A stretch of DNA of 64,000 nucleotides. It comes from Rhodoferax sp. AJA081-3 (GTDB taxonomy: Bacteria > Pseudomonadota > Gammaproteobacteria > Burkholderiales > Burkholderiaceae_C). The translations under genes and the position numbers were made by a program. A model generated the notes under the pieces. The model saw only the letters and a list, made by a program, of their open reading frames with translations, searched no databases and had not been told where the DNA came from. The stretch's first letter is position 1. Each line of letters opens with the position of its first letter. Positions 36,633-46,887 of the stretch are shown in pieces. The stretch covers positions 1,736,001 to 1,800,000 of the forward strand of contig NZ_CP059068.1 of assembly GCF_017798165.1 (NCBI RefSeq), in the 5' to 3' direction.

Positions 36633-38102
36633 TTAACGTGCCGGCTTGATGATGACAAACTGGGCCAACTCTCCGCGGCGGATCAGCACCGGCAAAGGTT
36701 TGGTCTTGTCATGTTTTGCCAATGCCGCTTCAAACTCTTTCACGGACAGCACATCCACATTGGCCAAGGCCAAGATCACATCCCCCTCTCGCAGACCTGC
36801 GCGAGCTGCGGCGTCTACGGCGCTATCAACTTTGACACCGCCTTTGACCTTGAGCTCTTTTTTCTGTACATCGGTCAGCTCGCTGACGGAGAGCCCCACA
36901 GCCTGACCGGCAGCCGAGGCTTTGGGCTTCTCATCACGCGACGAGGTCTTGACCGATGGTTTGTCGGCCTCAACTTCTGCAATGGTGATACTCAGGTCCT
37001 TGGATGTACCACGGCGAAACACGGTAATAGTGCTCTTGGTACCAGGCTTGGTACCGCCCACCATGCGTGGCAGGTCGCTTGATTTTTCAATGACCTTGCC
37101 ATCAAAACGGGTGATGATGTCGCCCGCTTCGATACCGGCTTTCTCCGCAGGTGATCCGGCTTCCACACCGCGCACCATGGCGCCCACCGATTTGCCCAGG
37201 CCGATGGACTCCGCGACGTCTTTGTTGACCTGTTCAATCTGAACACCAATGCGACCACGAGACACGCGGCCCGAGCTGCGCAGTTGGTCACTCACGCGTA
37301 CCGCTTCATCCATGGGAATGGCGAAGGAAATTCCCATAAACCCACCCGAGCGCGAATAAATCTGGCTGTTGATACCCACCACTTCACCACGCATATTGAT
37401 CAAGGGTCCGCCCGAATTGCCAGGATTGATCGCCACGTCCGTTTGAATGAAGGGCAAAAAGTCTCCCGTATCGCGTTGTTTTGCACTCACGATACCTGCC
37501 GTAACGGTGCTCTCCAGACCAAAGGGTGAGCCAATAGCCATAACCCATTCGCCAACGCGCAGTCGGCTGACATCGCCCACCTTGACCGCCGGCAACCCAG
37601 TAGCCTCGATCTTCACAACGGCAACGTCGGTCCGTTTGTCTGTACCAATGATCTTCGCCTTGAACTCACGCTTGTCAGTCAACGTCACCAAAACCTCGTC
37701 TGCACCATCCACCACATGGGCATTGGTCATGATGAAGCCGTCAGCCGTCAGGATGAATCCGGAACCCACACCACGGGGCTGTTCCTCTTCCTGCTGGGGC
37801 TTGTTTTGCCGCGGGACCTGGCGCGGATTTCCAGGCACATTGGGCATCGGAATGCCAAAACGCCGGAAGAACTCCATCATGTCTTCGTCACCTTGGGCGC
37901 CCGGCTGGCGGGCCACCACCTTCTCCATGGTGCGGATATTGACAACGGACGGGCCCACCTGGTCCACCAGATCAGTAAAGTCGGGCAACGCTCGGGCTTG
38001 CGCCATGGCGGGCTGTAACGGCGCCGTGGCGACGAAAGCACCGGCTGACAGGCTCAACGCGACCAGGAAAGCACGCAAAGTCTTGTGCACGAAAATTTTC
38101 AT
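36633..38102 (-). CDS. mucD: Periplasmic serine protease, DegP/MucD family
   Basis: 489 residues from ATG 38102 (GGAGGA upstream). Signal peptide (1-35, ending AMAQ), trypsin-like domain with His129 (TNAHVVDG), Asp159 (KRTDVAVV) and Ser230 (PGNSGGP), then two PDZ domains. Degrades misfolded envelope proteins. An acidic/Gln-rich stretch (residues 90-108) precedes the catalytic core. It is in the sigma-E operon after rseB, as in Pseudomonas algU-mucABCD. Confidence 0.95.
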   Translation of the reverse strand: MKIFVHKTLRAFLVALSLSAGAFVATAPLQPAMAQARALPDFTDLVDQVGPSVVNIRTMEKVVARQPGAQGDEDMMEFFRRFGIPMPNVPGNPRQVPRQNKPQQEEEQPRGVGSGFILTADGFIMTNAHVVDGADEVLVTLTDKREFKAKIIGTDKRTDVAVVKIEATGLPAVKVGDVSRLRVGEWVMAIGSPFGLESTVTAGIVSAKQRDTGDFLPFIQTDVAINPGNSGGPLINMRGEVVGINSQIYSRSGGFMGISFAIPMDEAVRVSDQLRSSGRVSRGRIGVQIEQVNKDVAESIGLGKSVGAMVRGVEAGSPAEKAGIEAGDIITRFDGKVIEKSSDLPRMVGGTKPGTKSTITVFRRGTSKDLSITIAEVEADKPSVKTSSRDEKPKASAAGQAVGLSVSELTDVQKKELKVKGGVKVDSAVDAAARAGLREGDVILALANVDVLSVKEFEAALAKHDKTKPLPVLIRRGELAQFVIIKPAR

Positions 38103-38175
38103 CGAGAATATCCTCCATTCAAAATACAGGTACTGCCATAGAGCGCCCTGCGCTGGCGGTGTTCCCCGCGCAGCG

Positions 38176-39192
38176 CTATTTTTTTCGTTCCAGGGCCTGC
38201 GCAAACGCATTCAATGTGGCCAGTGGCACCTCACCGACCGCGGTCACCCACCACATATCTATGCGGCGGGTCAGCGTGTGTGTGGCGCCCCCCATATCGG
38301 TGGCGCCTTCACGCAGGTGGCGCCGGGCATCGAAGGTCTCTACAAACAGTGACAGCGTTGCGACACCATCCGAGAACACCCATTGCATTGTGGGTTGCGC
38401 TTTACCCTGCTGAGTGGCCTGCGGCTGAACCACAGCGGCGCGCTGGTAACAGCCCATCGGCTTGAATCCGTCCACAGGCTTTTGAAGCGCCCAACCCTGG
38501 GCATCTGCGGTCGTCTTCTGCAAATCGGGCCGCACCACGCGGTAACCATCCGTGTTACCTGAGCGGGTCAGTTTGGCCACATTGACCGCGGCACCCAGTT
38601 GCAACTCGGAAAACGCGGACTGTTCCAAAACCTTGCCGCTCAGATCCAAGGTCTGCAACTGGATGATGAGGCCCGACTTTTTTTCACTCCACACCCGGTA
38701 GCCAAAGCGCAGTCCGTCTTTGGGCTGCAGCAGAAAAATTTCGGTGTCAAAGCCCGCTATGCGTTCGTTGCCCAACGCTTTGAGCTGGTAAAAATCACCG
38801 ATTGACGAGTCACTGGATTTGAGCAAGTCGGGGAACAGGCCCAGGGATTCGCGCACTTCTGCAACCGCAATGCGGGACTGTGGAAAAAACGTGACTACTT
38901 GGTCGTTGTGCCGAAATATGGCCCTGGGTATCCCGCTGAGGGACTCCACCCGCTCCAGTTGTTGTGCACCATCGCATACATGCCAGATACGGGCACTGGC
39001 CATGCCGGCGCTCGATGACACTACAAACGTGCCGGTATAGACACTTTGCCGTGCCGCCTGGTGCACGCGCAACAACCAGGCATTCAAAGACGGGGGTTCG
39101 GAAACTGCTGGCTGCGCAAAGGCACTATTGTGCGACACCAGCCCGTACAGTGCCAGCAACAAACTGACGAAGAAAAGCCGAGTCTGCCTCAC
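38176..39192 (-). CDS. rseB: Sigma-E factor regulatory protein RseB/MucB
   Basis: 338 residues with a signal peptide (ending SAFA, residue 26). Periplasmic; binds RseA and senses lipoprotein or LPS intermediates. The N-terminal lipoprotein-binding domain (SVYTGTFVVSS..ARIWHVCDGAQQLERVESLSG) and the C-terminal domain ending VTAVGEVPLATLNAFAQAL are typical. Its ATG overlaps the rseA stop (ATGA). Confidence 0.93.
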   Translation of the reverse strand: MRQTRLFFVSLLLALYGLVSHNSAFAQPAVSEPPSLNAWLLRVHQAARQSVYTGTFVVSSSAGMASARIWHVCDGAQQLERVESLSGIPRAIFRHNDQVVTFFPQSRIAVAEVRESLGLFPDLLKSSDSSIGDFYQLKALGNERIAGFDTEIFLLQPKDGLRFGYRVWSEKKSGLIIQLQTLDLSGKVLEQSAFSELQLGAAVNVAKLTRSGNTDGYRVVRPDLQKTTADAQGWALQKPVDGFKPMGCYQRAAVVQPQATQQGKAQPTMQWVFSDGVATLSLFVETFDARRHLREGATDMGGATHTLTRRIDMWWVTAVGEVPLATLNAFAQALERKK

Positions 39193-39788
39193 CGGGCAGG
39201 TCCTTCATAAGTCGCGTTGCGCAGAAAGCCCGCTGGCACCTGCAATGCGGAATGGCCACCCAACTGGCGGTGGGCCGCCATCAACTCGTCCAAACGCGGG
39301 TCGCGCAACATAGTGCCCGCACCCGTGTCGGCCACGACAACCGTTGTGGGTGCACGCGGTGCAACAACCTCCTGAGCGACCAGTTGCGCACCACTACGCG
39401 AGCCCACTTGTGTCCAGAGATTCAGACCTACGACACCCACCAAGGCAAATCCGGCCACACCGGCCAGCATTTTCCAGCGGAACACCGAGGCGTTGGCGCT
39501 GGGCACATTGACCGTGATGGTGGCAAGTTGTACTGGGCTAACCACTGGGCGTATGGGCTCTTGCGCCAGCCTACGCTCCAACCGCTCCAGAAAAGCATGG
39601 TCACTGCCGGACGGAGCCAGCTCCGAGCTGCGCAGCACATCACCAATCACATGGTAGGCATGCCAGGTTTGCACCGCTTGGCGGTCCGACAACAAGGCAT
39701 CTAAGGCATGTGCGCCCTCGCCGTCCGGCACATGGCCGTCGACCAGATCACAGATACGTTCGTTGGGTATTGAATTCATCTTTTCCAT
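39189..39788 (-). CDS. rseA: Anti-sigma-E factor RseA/MucA
   Basis: 199 residues from ATG 39788, with AGAGGG upstream. The cytoplasmic N-terminal domain (ERICDLVDGHVPDGEGAHALDALLSD..QTWHAYHVIGDVLRSSEL) binds the sigma factor; a single membrane helix is at about residues 100-120 (MLAGVAGFALVGVVGLNLW); the periplasmic tail is short. DegS/RseP-type proteolysis normally releases the sigma factor. Confidence 0.93.
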   Translation of the reverse strand: MEKMNSIPNERICDLVDGHVPDGEGAHALDALLSDRQAVQTWHAYHVIGDVLRSSELAPSGSDHAFLERLERRLAQEPIRPVVSPVQLATITVNVPSANASVFRWKMLAGVAGFALVGVVGLNLWTQVGSRSGAQLVAQEVVAPRAPTTVVVADTGAGTMLRDPRLDELMAAHRQLGGHSALQVPAGFLRNATYEGPAR

Positions 39789-39808
39789 GTGCAACCCTCT
39801 GCCACCGT

Positions 39809-40432
39809 TTACCACCGTTTACCTGTTTGTTTGTCCAATAGCGGCCGTACTCGCGCAGAAATAGCCTCCCGGGCACGGAAGATGCGCGAACGCACGGTTC
39901 CGACGGGGCAATCCATGGCGGCAGCAATTTCTTCGTAACTCAAGCCTTCAATCTCTCGCAACACGACAGCCTGGCGCAAATCGACGGGCAGGTCATCCAT
40001 GGCGGCATTCACGACGGCTGCAATTTCTTTGGCAGCAAGGATGGATTCCGGTCCGTCATCGGCTGTTGGTTCGTTTTTCTTCCAGGAAGTTTCATCGTCG
40101 TCGTCATTGGCCAGAAAACTCTCCGATACCGTGGGATCGTTCTTGAGCTCCAGCAGGAACTTCTTGGCCGTGTTGACGGCAATGCGGTACAGCCAGGTGT
40201 AAAACTGGGCATCGCCGCGGAACTGGTGCAAGGCACGGTAGGCGCGGATAAAGGTTTCCTGGCAAATGTCTTCCACCAGATCGACATCGCGCACCATACG
40301 GCCAATAAGGCGCTGAATGCGGCGCTGGTACTTCAACACCAGCAAGCCATAGGCGCGCTGATCACCTGCCACGGTGCGCTGCACGAGGACCGCGTCGCTA
40401 TCCTGGGGGGTTGCGGGCAGGACGTCGCTCAC
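39809..40432 (-). CDS. rpoE: RNA polymerase sigma factor RpoE
   Basis: 207 residues, ECF sigma factor for envelope stress. Region 2 (LVEDICQETFIRAYRALHQFRGDAQFYTWLYRIAVN) and region 4 (DLPVDLRQAVVLREIEGLSYEEIAAAMDCPVGTVRSRIFRARE) are complete. An acidic insertion between them (LANDDDDETSWKKNEPTADD) is longer than in E. coli RpoE. Its ATG overlaps the stop of the upstream small membrane protein by four bases. No sigma-E-type promoter was recognised before it. Confidence 0.96.
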   Translation of the reverse strand: MSDVLPATPQDSDAVLVQRTVAGDQRAYGLLVLKYQRRIQRLIGRMVRDVDLVEDICQETFIRAYRALHQFRGDAQFYTWLYRIAVNTAKKFLLELKNDPTVSESFLANDDDDETSWKKNEPTADDGPESILAAKEIAAVVNAAMDDLPVDLRQAVVLREIEGLSYEEIAAAMDCPVGTVRSRIFRAREAISARVRPLLDKQTGKRW

Positions 40433-40902
40433 GCAAGCTCCCCTGCAATGCCAGTGCTGGATGTTTTGCTTTTGCTGTTGGCTTTAGCTTGACTAGACAC
40501 GATTGCACGCCGCAAAGGCTTCCAGCCCGTGTCGCCGGGAGCCGCCTCCAGCCACAGGGAAATTGGCGCCCGGCCTTCGGTCGTGACATGGACCACAACA
40601 ACACTCTGAAAGTCCATCAACACGTCCAGGCGACACTCCGGGTTATCGCCAAAGCCCGACCAGCGCCAATGCTCGCCGTCCCAGCGCAAGCTGCCCTGCG
40701 GGGAATTCTTCCACCCCACGAGCGCCACGCCACTGGCAGCCAATACAGCCAGGGCCAATCCTCCGGTACGAAGGTCCAACACGGTCTGCGTCCACGCGAA
40801 AGTTACCAAGGCAAGCAAGGCCAGCAGGCTTGCGGACACGATAAGCCAAGCCTGCCAGCGCGAACGTTTGACGAGAAAATTGACCGCGGGGGCCCGGTGC
40901 AT
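40429..40902 (-). CDS. Small membrane protein coupled to rpoE
   Basis: 157 residues from ATG 40902. Two adjacent membrane helices (about 20-60) near the N-terminus, then a short beta-rich domain with several Trp (LRWDGEHWRWSG, PISLWLEAAPGDTGWKPLRRAIVSS) and a basic/Ser tail. I do not recognise the family with certainty. It overlaps rpoE by four bases and follows fabF by 25 bases, so it is translationally coupled to the sigma factor. Confidence 0.75.
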   Translation of the reverse strand: MHRAPAVNFLVKRSRWQAWLIVSASLLALLALVTFAWTQTVLDLRTGGLALAVLAASGVALVGWKNSPQGSLRWDGEHWRWSGFGDNPECRLDVLMDFQSVVVVHVTTEGRAPISLWLEAAPGDTGWKPLRRAIVSSQAKANSKSKTSSTGIAGELA

Positions 40903-40927
40903 GGAATCTGACGAAGGGCCCGTGCGC

Positions 40928-42172
40928 CTAGACGCGCTTGAACACCAGGGAACCGTTGGTGCCACCAAAGCCAAAATTATTCTTCACCGCGACGTCAATG
41001 CGCATGTCACGGGCAACATTGGCGCAGTAGTCCAGATCACATTCGGGATCCTGGTTGAAGATATTGATGGTCGGTGGGCTCTTTTGGTGGTGCACCGCCA
41101 ACACAGTAAACACCGATTCAATGCCACCAGCGCCGCCCAACAAATGCCCGGTCATGGACTTGGTCGAATTGACCACGATCTTTTTGGCATGGTCACCCAA
41201 GGCCGCCTTGATCGCGTTGGTCTCATTCAAATCACCCAGTGGTGTCGAGGTGCCATGTGCATTCAGATAGTTCACCTGATCAGCGTTGACACCGGCATTG
41301 CGCATGGCACTCAGCATGGCGCGGCGTGGGCCGTCCATATTCGGAGCGGTCATATGACCGGCATCGGCACTCATGCCAAAACCTGCCAATTCGGCATAAA
41401 TCTTGGCACCACGGGCGACCGCGTGTTCATACTCTTCAAGGACCAATACGCCAGCGCCTTCGCCCAGCACAAAACCATCGCGGTCCTTGTCCCAGGGGCG
41501 CGACGCGGTCGCAGGGTCATCGTTGCGGGTGCTCAAAGCGCGCATGGCGGCAAAACCGCCGATGCCCAAAGGCGACACGGTAGCCTCGGAACCACCGGCA
41601 ACCATGACATCGGCATCGCCGTACTCAATCATGCGGCCGGCTTCGCCAATACAGTGCAGGCCGGTGGTGCAAGCGGTCACGATGGCGATATTGGGGCCTT
41701 TGAACCCATACTTCATCGACACATGGCCCGCAGTCATGTTGATGATGGTGGCAGGCACAAAAAACGGAGAAATACGGCGCGCGCCCCGGTTGGTGAGCTC
41801 GGTGTGCATGGTCTCGATCAATGGCAAGCCACCGATACCAGAACCGATCACACACCCAATACGCGTGGCTTCTTCTTCGCCCAGTGCGTCACCCGTGGGC
41901 AGACCGGCATCCACAACGGCCTGCATGGCCGCAGCAATGCCGTAGTGGATGAACGAGTCCATAGTCCGCGCTTCTTTCGGACTAATGTAGGAATCCAGAT
42001 CGAAATTGCGAACCTCGCCAGCGATCTTGCAGGCGAAAGTGGAGGCGTCAAAACGGCTGATCAAATCGATGCCAGACTTGCCGGCAAGCACATTCGACCA
42101 TGCCGCGTCTACCGTATTACCTACGGGACTGACGCAACCCAAACCAGTGACAACAACGCGACGACGGGACAT
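40928..42172 (-). CDS. fabF: 3-oxoacyl-[acyl-carrier-protein] synthase II
   Basis: 414 residues. Condenses malonyl-ACP with acyl-ACP in fatty-acid elongation. Active-site Cys168 ([10 protein letters not shown]) and the two His motifs [11 protein letters not shown] and [13 protein letters not shown] are present. It is the last fab gene, 131 bases after acpP. Confidence 0.97.
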   Translation of the reverse strand: MSRRRVVVTGLGCVSPVGNTVDAAWSNVLAGKSGIDLISRFDASTFACKIAGEVRNFDLDSYISPKEARTMDSFIHYGIAAAMQAVVDAGLPTGDALGEEEATRIGCVIGSGIGGLPLIETMHTELTNRGARRISPFFVPATIINMTAGHVSMKYGFKGPNIAIVTACTTGLHCIGEAGRMIEYGDADVMVAGGSEATVSPLGIGGFAAMRALSTRNDDPATASRPWDKDRDGFVLGEGAGVLVLEEYEHAVARGAKIYAELAGFGMSADAGHMTAPNMDGPRRAMLSAMRNAGVNADQVNYLNAHGTSTPLGDLNETNAIKAALGDHAKKIVVNSTKSMTGHLLGGAGGIESVFTVLAVHHQKSPPTINIFNQDPECDLDYCANVARDMRIDVAVKNNFGFGGTNGSLVFKRV

Positions 42173-42293
42173 AGCAATCAGTTTTCAGCTTTGGTCAAAA
42201 AAAGGCCGATCAAGTCGGCCATGTTCTGGATAGGCACTACCGTGACCCAAGCCACGGTGTTTGCCAATATCCATGCAGCACCTGGGTGCCGCA

Positions 42294-42552
<259 letters not shown>

Positions 42553-42666
42553 CTAAGGGTTGTAAAAGAATCCGTAATTTTACCCGGGCTTAGAGTCACA
42601 ACTCCAAACGGGTCGCCGAACGGACAAATCGGCTGAATTTTTGCGCGCAGTACCTTAGCTTGGTAC

Positions 42667-43413
42667 CTACATGTACATGCCGCCGTTGACATGCAGTTCC
42701 TGCCCCGTCACATACGCGGCCTGCGGGGACGCCAAGTATGCAACAGCATGGGCCACATCGGCCGGTTTACCTAAATGGCCCAGTGGAATCTGGCCCAACA
42801 GGGCTTTTTGCTGGTCCTCGCCCAGGCTGGCAGTCATGTCGGTCTCGATAAAACCAGGTGCCACACAGTTGACCGTGATGTTGCGCGAGCCCAGTTCCCG
42901 CGCCAGCGCACGCGTCATGCCTGCGACGCCAGCTTTGGCGGCGGCGTAATTGGCCTGACCCGGATTGCCGGACGCACCGACCACCGACGTGATGTTGACG
43001 ATGCGACCGTAGCGTTGTTTCATCATGGTGCGCATCACAGCGCGGCTCATGCGGAAGACGCCCTTGAGGTTGGCCTCCATCACGGCGTCCCACTCGTCGT
43101 CCTTCATGCGCATAGCCAAGTTGTCGCGGGTGATGCCGGCGTTGTTGACCAGTATCTGCAGGCCGCCATGCTCCTTGACCAAGGCATCCACCAGGGCTTC
43201 GCCTGCGGCGCTCTGCGTTACGTCCAGCGTACGACCGGCACAGCCGGGAAAAGCAGCCAAGGCATCGGCGATCTTGGCTGCGCCCGCATCCGTGGTCGCC
43301 GTGCCAATGACTTTGACACCCCTGCGGGCCAATTCCAGCGCAATCGCTGCGCCAATACCGCGCGACGCGCCTGTTACCAAGGCCACCTGGCCTTCAAATT
43401 TCACGTCGTTCAT
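42667..43413 (-). CDS. fabG: 3-oxoacyl-[acyl-carrier-protein] reductase
   Basis: 248 residues, short-chain dehydrogenase. NADPH loop TGASRGIG, NNAGITRDNL, and the Ser-Tyr-Lys triad (NITSVVG, YAAAKAG) are present. Reduces beta-ketoacyl-ACP. Its start overlaps the fabD stop by four bases; acpP follows after 123 bases. Confidence 0.97.
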   Translation of the reverse strand: MNDVKFEGQVALVTGASRGIGAAIALELARRGVKVIGTATTDAGAAKIADALAAFPGCAGRTLDVTQSAAGEALVDALVKEHGGLQILVNNAGITRDNLAMRMKDDEWDAVMEANLKGVFRMSRAVMRTMMKQRYGRIVNITSVVGASGNPGQANYAAAKAGVAGMTRALARELGSRNITVNCVAPGFIETDMTASLGEDQQKALLGQIPLGHLGKPADVAHAVAYLASPQAAYVTGQELHVNGGMYM

Positions 43414-44372
43414 GCCTCAGCACCCTTTAAAGCTTCTTGTGTATCTTGCAATGTGGCGGGGTCATATACCGCCAGCCCCATCAACTCGGCATCTATGCGT
43501 TTGACCATGCCAGCCAACACCTTGCCCGGGCCACACTCCACCAGTGTAGTCAAGCCGCGTGCCTTGATGGCCTGCACACATTCCACCCAACGCACTGGAC
43601 CAAAGGCCTGGCGGTACAGGGCGTCGCGGATACGGTCCGCATCCACTTCCACGGCCACTTCAATATTGTTGATCAGCGCAATCTGTGGCGCTGCAATGTC
43701 CAGCGTCTCCAGATGGGCCTTGAGTTTCTCGGCAGCCGGCTTCATCAGACTGGAATGAAACGGTGCAGATACCGGCAGCGGCAATGCGCGCTTGGCGCCG
43801 CTTGCCTTCAGCACTTCACAGGCCTTGTCCACTGCAGCCTTGCTGCCAGCGATCACGGTTTGGGCCGGATCGTTGAAGTTGACGGCCTCTACTATTTCGG
43901 CAGAACCGGCTCCGAAAGACTGCGTGACTTCGAGGCACCCCGCAGTAACCCGCGCCGCATCCATACCCAGAATGGCCGCCATGGCCCCTACACCCACGGG
44001 TACCGCCTCTTGCATGGCCTGTGCACGCAGACGCACCAAGGGCGCCGCCTGTTTCAACGTCAGGGCACCGGCGGCAACCAAGGCCGTGTATTCACCCAGG
44101 GAATGACCGGCAACGGCCGATGGTGCAACGCCCACTTCCGACATCCAGACCCGGTAGGCCGCCACACCCGCCACCAACATCACCGGCTGGGTATTGGTGG
44201 TCAGCGCCAATGCTTCTTTGGGGCCTTCGTGGATCAGTTTGGCGACATCTTCGCCCAGCGCATCGGACGCTTCCTGCAAGGTCTGGGCAACCACGGGGTG
44301 GTCACCCCAGGCGTCCAGCATGCCGACTGATTGTGATCCCTGTCCGGGAAATACAAATGCAAAGTTTTTCAT
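43410..44372 (-). CDS. fabD: Malonyl-CoA-ACP transacylase
   Basis: 320 residues from ATG 44372 (a GTG six bases upstream is less likely). FVFPGQGSQSVGM at the N-terminus and the nucleophile elbow GHSLGEY with Ser91 define the family. Supplies malonyl-ACP. Confidence 0.97.
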   Translation of the reverse strand: MKNFAFVFPGQGSQSVGMLDAWGDHPVVAQTLQEASDALGEDVAKLIHEGPKEALALTTNTQPVMLVAGVAAYRVWMSEVGVAPSAVAGHSLGEYTALVAAGALTLKQAAPLVRLRAQAMQEAVPVGVGAMAAILGMDAARVTAGCLEVTQSFGAGSAEIVEAVNFNDPAQTVIAGSKAAVDKACEVLKASGAKRALPLPVSAPFHSSLMKPAAEKLKAHLETLDIAAPQIALINNIEVAVEVDADRIRDALYRQAFGPVRWVECVQAIKARGLTTLVECGPGKVLAGMVKRIDAELMGLAVYDPATLQDTQEALKGAEA

Positions 44373-44391
44373 AACCACTATTAGTTAAAAG

Positions 44392-44443
44392 TGCCTCTAG
44401 CCCCCGCAAAATATGCGTGAGTAGCTACAAAATCAGGAGCAAT
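44392..44443 (-). repeat. GGGGGCTA-type dispersed repeat, copy 6
   Basis: Reads GCCTCTAGCCCCCGCAAAA, then GAGTAGCTACAAAATCAGG and AGCAATG. It fills the fabH-fabD gap and overlaps the last codons of fabH (44425-44443): the stop codon and the final four residues LLIL are repeat sequence. Confidence 0.8.
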
Positions 44444-45399
44444 GCGCCCCAGGTGAAACCACCGCCCACACCTTCGAGCAGCAAGGTCTGGCCGGGTTTT
44501 ACCTGGCCCGAGCGCACACCGGCGTCCAGGGCCAGCGGAATGGACGCAGCCGACGTATTGCCATGCTGGTCCACCGTGACCACCACCTTGTCCATGGACA
44601 ACTTGAGCTTGCGGGCCGTACTTTGCATGATGCGGATATTGGCCTGGTGCGGTACCAGCCAGTCGATATCCGCCTCGGTCAGATTGGCCTTGGTTAACGT
44701 GGCGCGGGCCGCACTCTCCAGCAGGCCAACCGCCAGTTTGAAGACCGCCTGACCATCCATCTTCAACAGCGGATCACCCAAAATAGCTCCACCCGACACA
44801 TGGCCCGGCACACACAAAATGCCCACGTGTTTGCCGTCGGCATGCAAATCGCTGGACAAGATGCCGGGCGTATCCGACGCCTCCAGCACAACCGCGCCGG
44901 CGCCATCGCCGAACAGCACGCAGGTCGTGCGGTCGTTGAAATCCAGGATGCGGGAGAATATTTCGGCGCCCACCACCAGCGCACATTTGGCTGCGCCGGT
45001 CTTGACCATGGCGTCCGCCACCGTCAAGGCGTAGACAAAGCCGCTGCATACGGCCTGCACGTCAAAGGCAGCGCCACCATTGGCACCCAGCTTGTTCTGC
45101 AAGATGCAGGCGGTCGATGGAAAAACCATGTCGGGCGTCGATGTGGCGACGATGATCAAATCCACATCCTTGGCCGTACGGCCCGCAGCCTCCAGCGCCT
45201 TTTTAGCGGCTTCCAATCCGAGATCGCTGCTGAATACACCGTCCGCCGCAAAGTGCCGGGCACGGATGCCAGTGCGCTCGACGATCCACTCGTCCGATGT
45301 TTCTACGCCTTTGGCTGCCAGTTCAGCCACCAAATCGGCATTTGTGAGTCGGCGCGGGGGTAAATAACTACCCGTGCCTGTAATTCGCGAATATTTCAT
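44425..45399 (-). CDS. fabH: 3-oxoacyl-[acyl-carrier-protein] synthase III
   Basis: 324 residues. Starts fatty-acid synthesis by condensing acetyl-CoA with malonyl-ACP. Cys118 (VQAVCSGF), His in PHQANIRIM and Asn in QHGNTSAAS complete the triad. The C-terminus [13 protein letters not shown] has its last residues and stop from a dispersed repeat, replacing the usual SALVRF-type end. Confidence 0.96.
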   Translation of the reverse strand: MKYSRITGTGSYLPPRRLTNADLVAELAAKGVETSDEWIVERTGIRARHFAADGVFSSDLGLEAAKKALEAAGRTAKDVDLIIVATSTPDMVFPSTACILQNKLGANGGAAFDVQAVCSGFVYALTVADAMVKTGAAKCALVVGAEIFSRILDFNDRTTCVLFGDGAGAVVLEASDTPGILSSDLHADGKHVGILCVPGHVSGGAILGDPLLKMDGQAVFKLAVGLLESAARATLTKANLTEADIDWLVPHQANIRIMQSTARKLKLSMDKVVVTVDQHGNTSAASIPLALDAGVRSGQVKPGQTLLLEGVGGGFTWGALLLIL

Positions 45400-45429
45400 G
45401 GTGGGGTTGATGACACCCGATCAGGTTTT

Positions 45430-46455
45430 TTATGGAGCGCTGTCAGCCGTCGCCAAAAGCGGTGCTGCGTGCGCGATACGTGCCTGAACGCGGTCAAGCA
45501 AGTTGTTTCGGGCTGCATCATACGCCCGGTTTAACGCGAACCCAAAACCCAGCACATCAGCCGAACCATGGCTCTTGAATACCAGACCGCGCAGACCCAA
45601 CAAGGCCGCACCGTTGTAACGCCTGTGGTCTACGCGAACTTTGAGCGCAGTTAAAACAGAATAAGCGGCAATTGCCGCAACTTTCGTGAAAATGTTGCGA
45701 GAAAACTCGGCCTTCAGAAAATTGCCGATCATGCCGGCAAGGCCTTCACTGGCTTTCAGCGCCACATTGCCGACAAAACCGTCACAGACCACCAGGTCCA
45801 CCGTGCCCTTGAAAATATCATTGCCTTCGACATTGCCAAAGAAGTTCAAATCGCCGGCTTTAGACGCAGAACGCAGCAGTTCACCCGCTTTTTTAATGGT
45901 TTCGTTACCTTTGATGATTTCTTCACCAATATTGAGCAAACCTACCGTGGGCGACTGTTTGTTATTCAGCACCGATACCAAGGCAGAGCCCATGACGGCA
46001 AACTGCAATAAGTGCTCGGCCGAACAATCCACATTGGCACCCAGATCCAGCATCGTGGTGGCACCACCCGTGGCATTGGGTAGTTGGCCCGCAATGGCCG
46101 GGCGCTCAATACCGTCAATGGTTTTGAGGATGTAACGTGAAATAGCCATCAATGCGGCCGTGTTGCCGGCAGATACGGCCGCCTGGGCCTTGCCTTCTTT
46201 GACCTGCTGGATGGCAACACGCATGGACGAATCCTTTTTGCGGCGCAGTGCAATTTCCAGCGGATCATCCATCGTCACCACTTCACTGGCAGGCACGATG
46301 GTGGCACGGGGGTGCGAGAAACCCGCCAGCTTGTCAGCCAAACCCACCAATACCAAGGCGGCGTCGGGGTGCTGCTCCAGAAACTGCGTACAGGCAGGCA
46401 GCGTGACTTGGGGGCCGTGGTCGCCTCCCATACAGTCAACAGCAATTGTGATCAT
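45430..46455 (-). CDS. plsX: Phosphate acyltransferase PlsX
   Basis: 341 residues from ATG 46455. Converts acyl-ACP to acyl phosphate for phospholipid synthesis. The family start [14 protein letters not shown], the [10 protein letters not shown] and [15 protein letters not shown] segments are present. An in-frame start 15 bases upstream is not favoured. It is separated from rpmF by a terminator-like hairpin. Confidence 0.96.
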   Translation of the reverse strand: MITIAVDCMGGDHGPQVTLPACTQFLEQHPDAALVLVGLADKLAGFSHPRATIVPASEVVTMDDPLEIALRRKKDSSMRVAIQQVKEGKAQAAVSAGNTAALMAISRYILKTIDGIERPAIAGQLPNATGGATTMLDLGANVDCSAEHLLQFAVMGSALVSVLNNKQSPTVGLLNIGEEIIKGNETIKKAGELLRSASKAGDLNFFGNVEGNDIFKGTVDLVVCDGFVGNVALKASEGLAGMIGNFLKAEFSRNIFTKVAAIAAYSVLTALKVRVDHRRYNGAALLGLRGLVFKSHGSADVLGFGFALNRAYDAARNNLLDRVQARIAHAAPLLATADSAP

Positions 46456-46524
46456 GGGGTAGACGCCCAAAAAGTGAGGAGATCAAACATTGGCCACCAC
46501 CATGGAATGCAGGGCCAAAAACGA

Positions 46525-46564
46525 CAAAAGCCCGACGCTACAGGATTTGTAGCTCCGGGCTTTG
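46525..46564 (-). terminator. Terminator-like hairpin between rpmF and plsX
   Basis: Read leftward: AAAGCCCGGAGCTACA, a short loop, TGTAGC-GT-CGGGCTTTT. The stem is long with one small mismatch and ends in TTTT. It lies 15 bases after the rpmF stop and could lower read-through into plsX and the fab genes. Confidence 0.7.
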
Positions 46565-46579
46565 GTTGAAAAACCTGGG

Positions 46580-46762
46580 TCAGGCTTCAGATTTGGTCTT
46601 CAGCACCTTGCGACCACGGTAGAAACCGGTGGGGCTGATGTGGTGGCGCAAGTGGGTTTCACCGGTGGTGGATTCCACAGCAATGCCTGGCACAACCAGT
46701 GCATTGTGCGAACGGTGCATACCGCGCTTGGAAGGCGACTTCTTGTTTTGTTGGACGGCCAT
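46580..46762 (-). CDS. rpmF: 50S ribosomal protein L32
   Basis: 60 residues from ATG 46762: [35 protein letters not shown]. This is the zinc-free form of L32 (no Cys pairs). A longer frame upstream has no support. The yceD-rpmF-plsX order is standard. Confidence 0.97.
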   Translation of the reverse strand: MAVQQNKKSPSKRGMHRSHNALVVPGIAVESTTGETHLRHHISPTGFYRGRKVLKTKSEA

Positions 46763-46887
46763 GACTTGGCTCCTCAGCTGGGGTGCTGCGCCATGCTCAA
46801 AGCAAAATGCAACACTGGGGGTTAGTAAAAAACGCGGCAAGTTTCACACGCGAAGCCTCAGATTATAGCCCAAAGCAAGCGAAAGGG

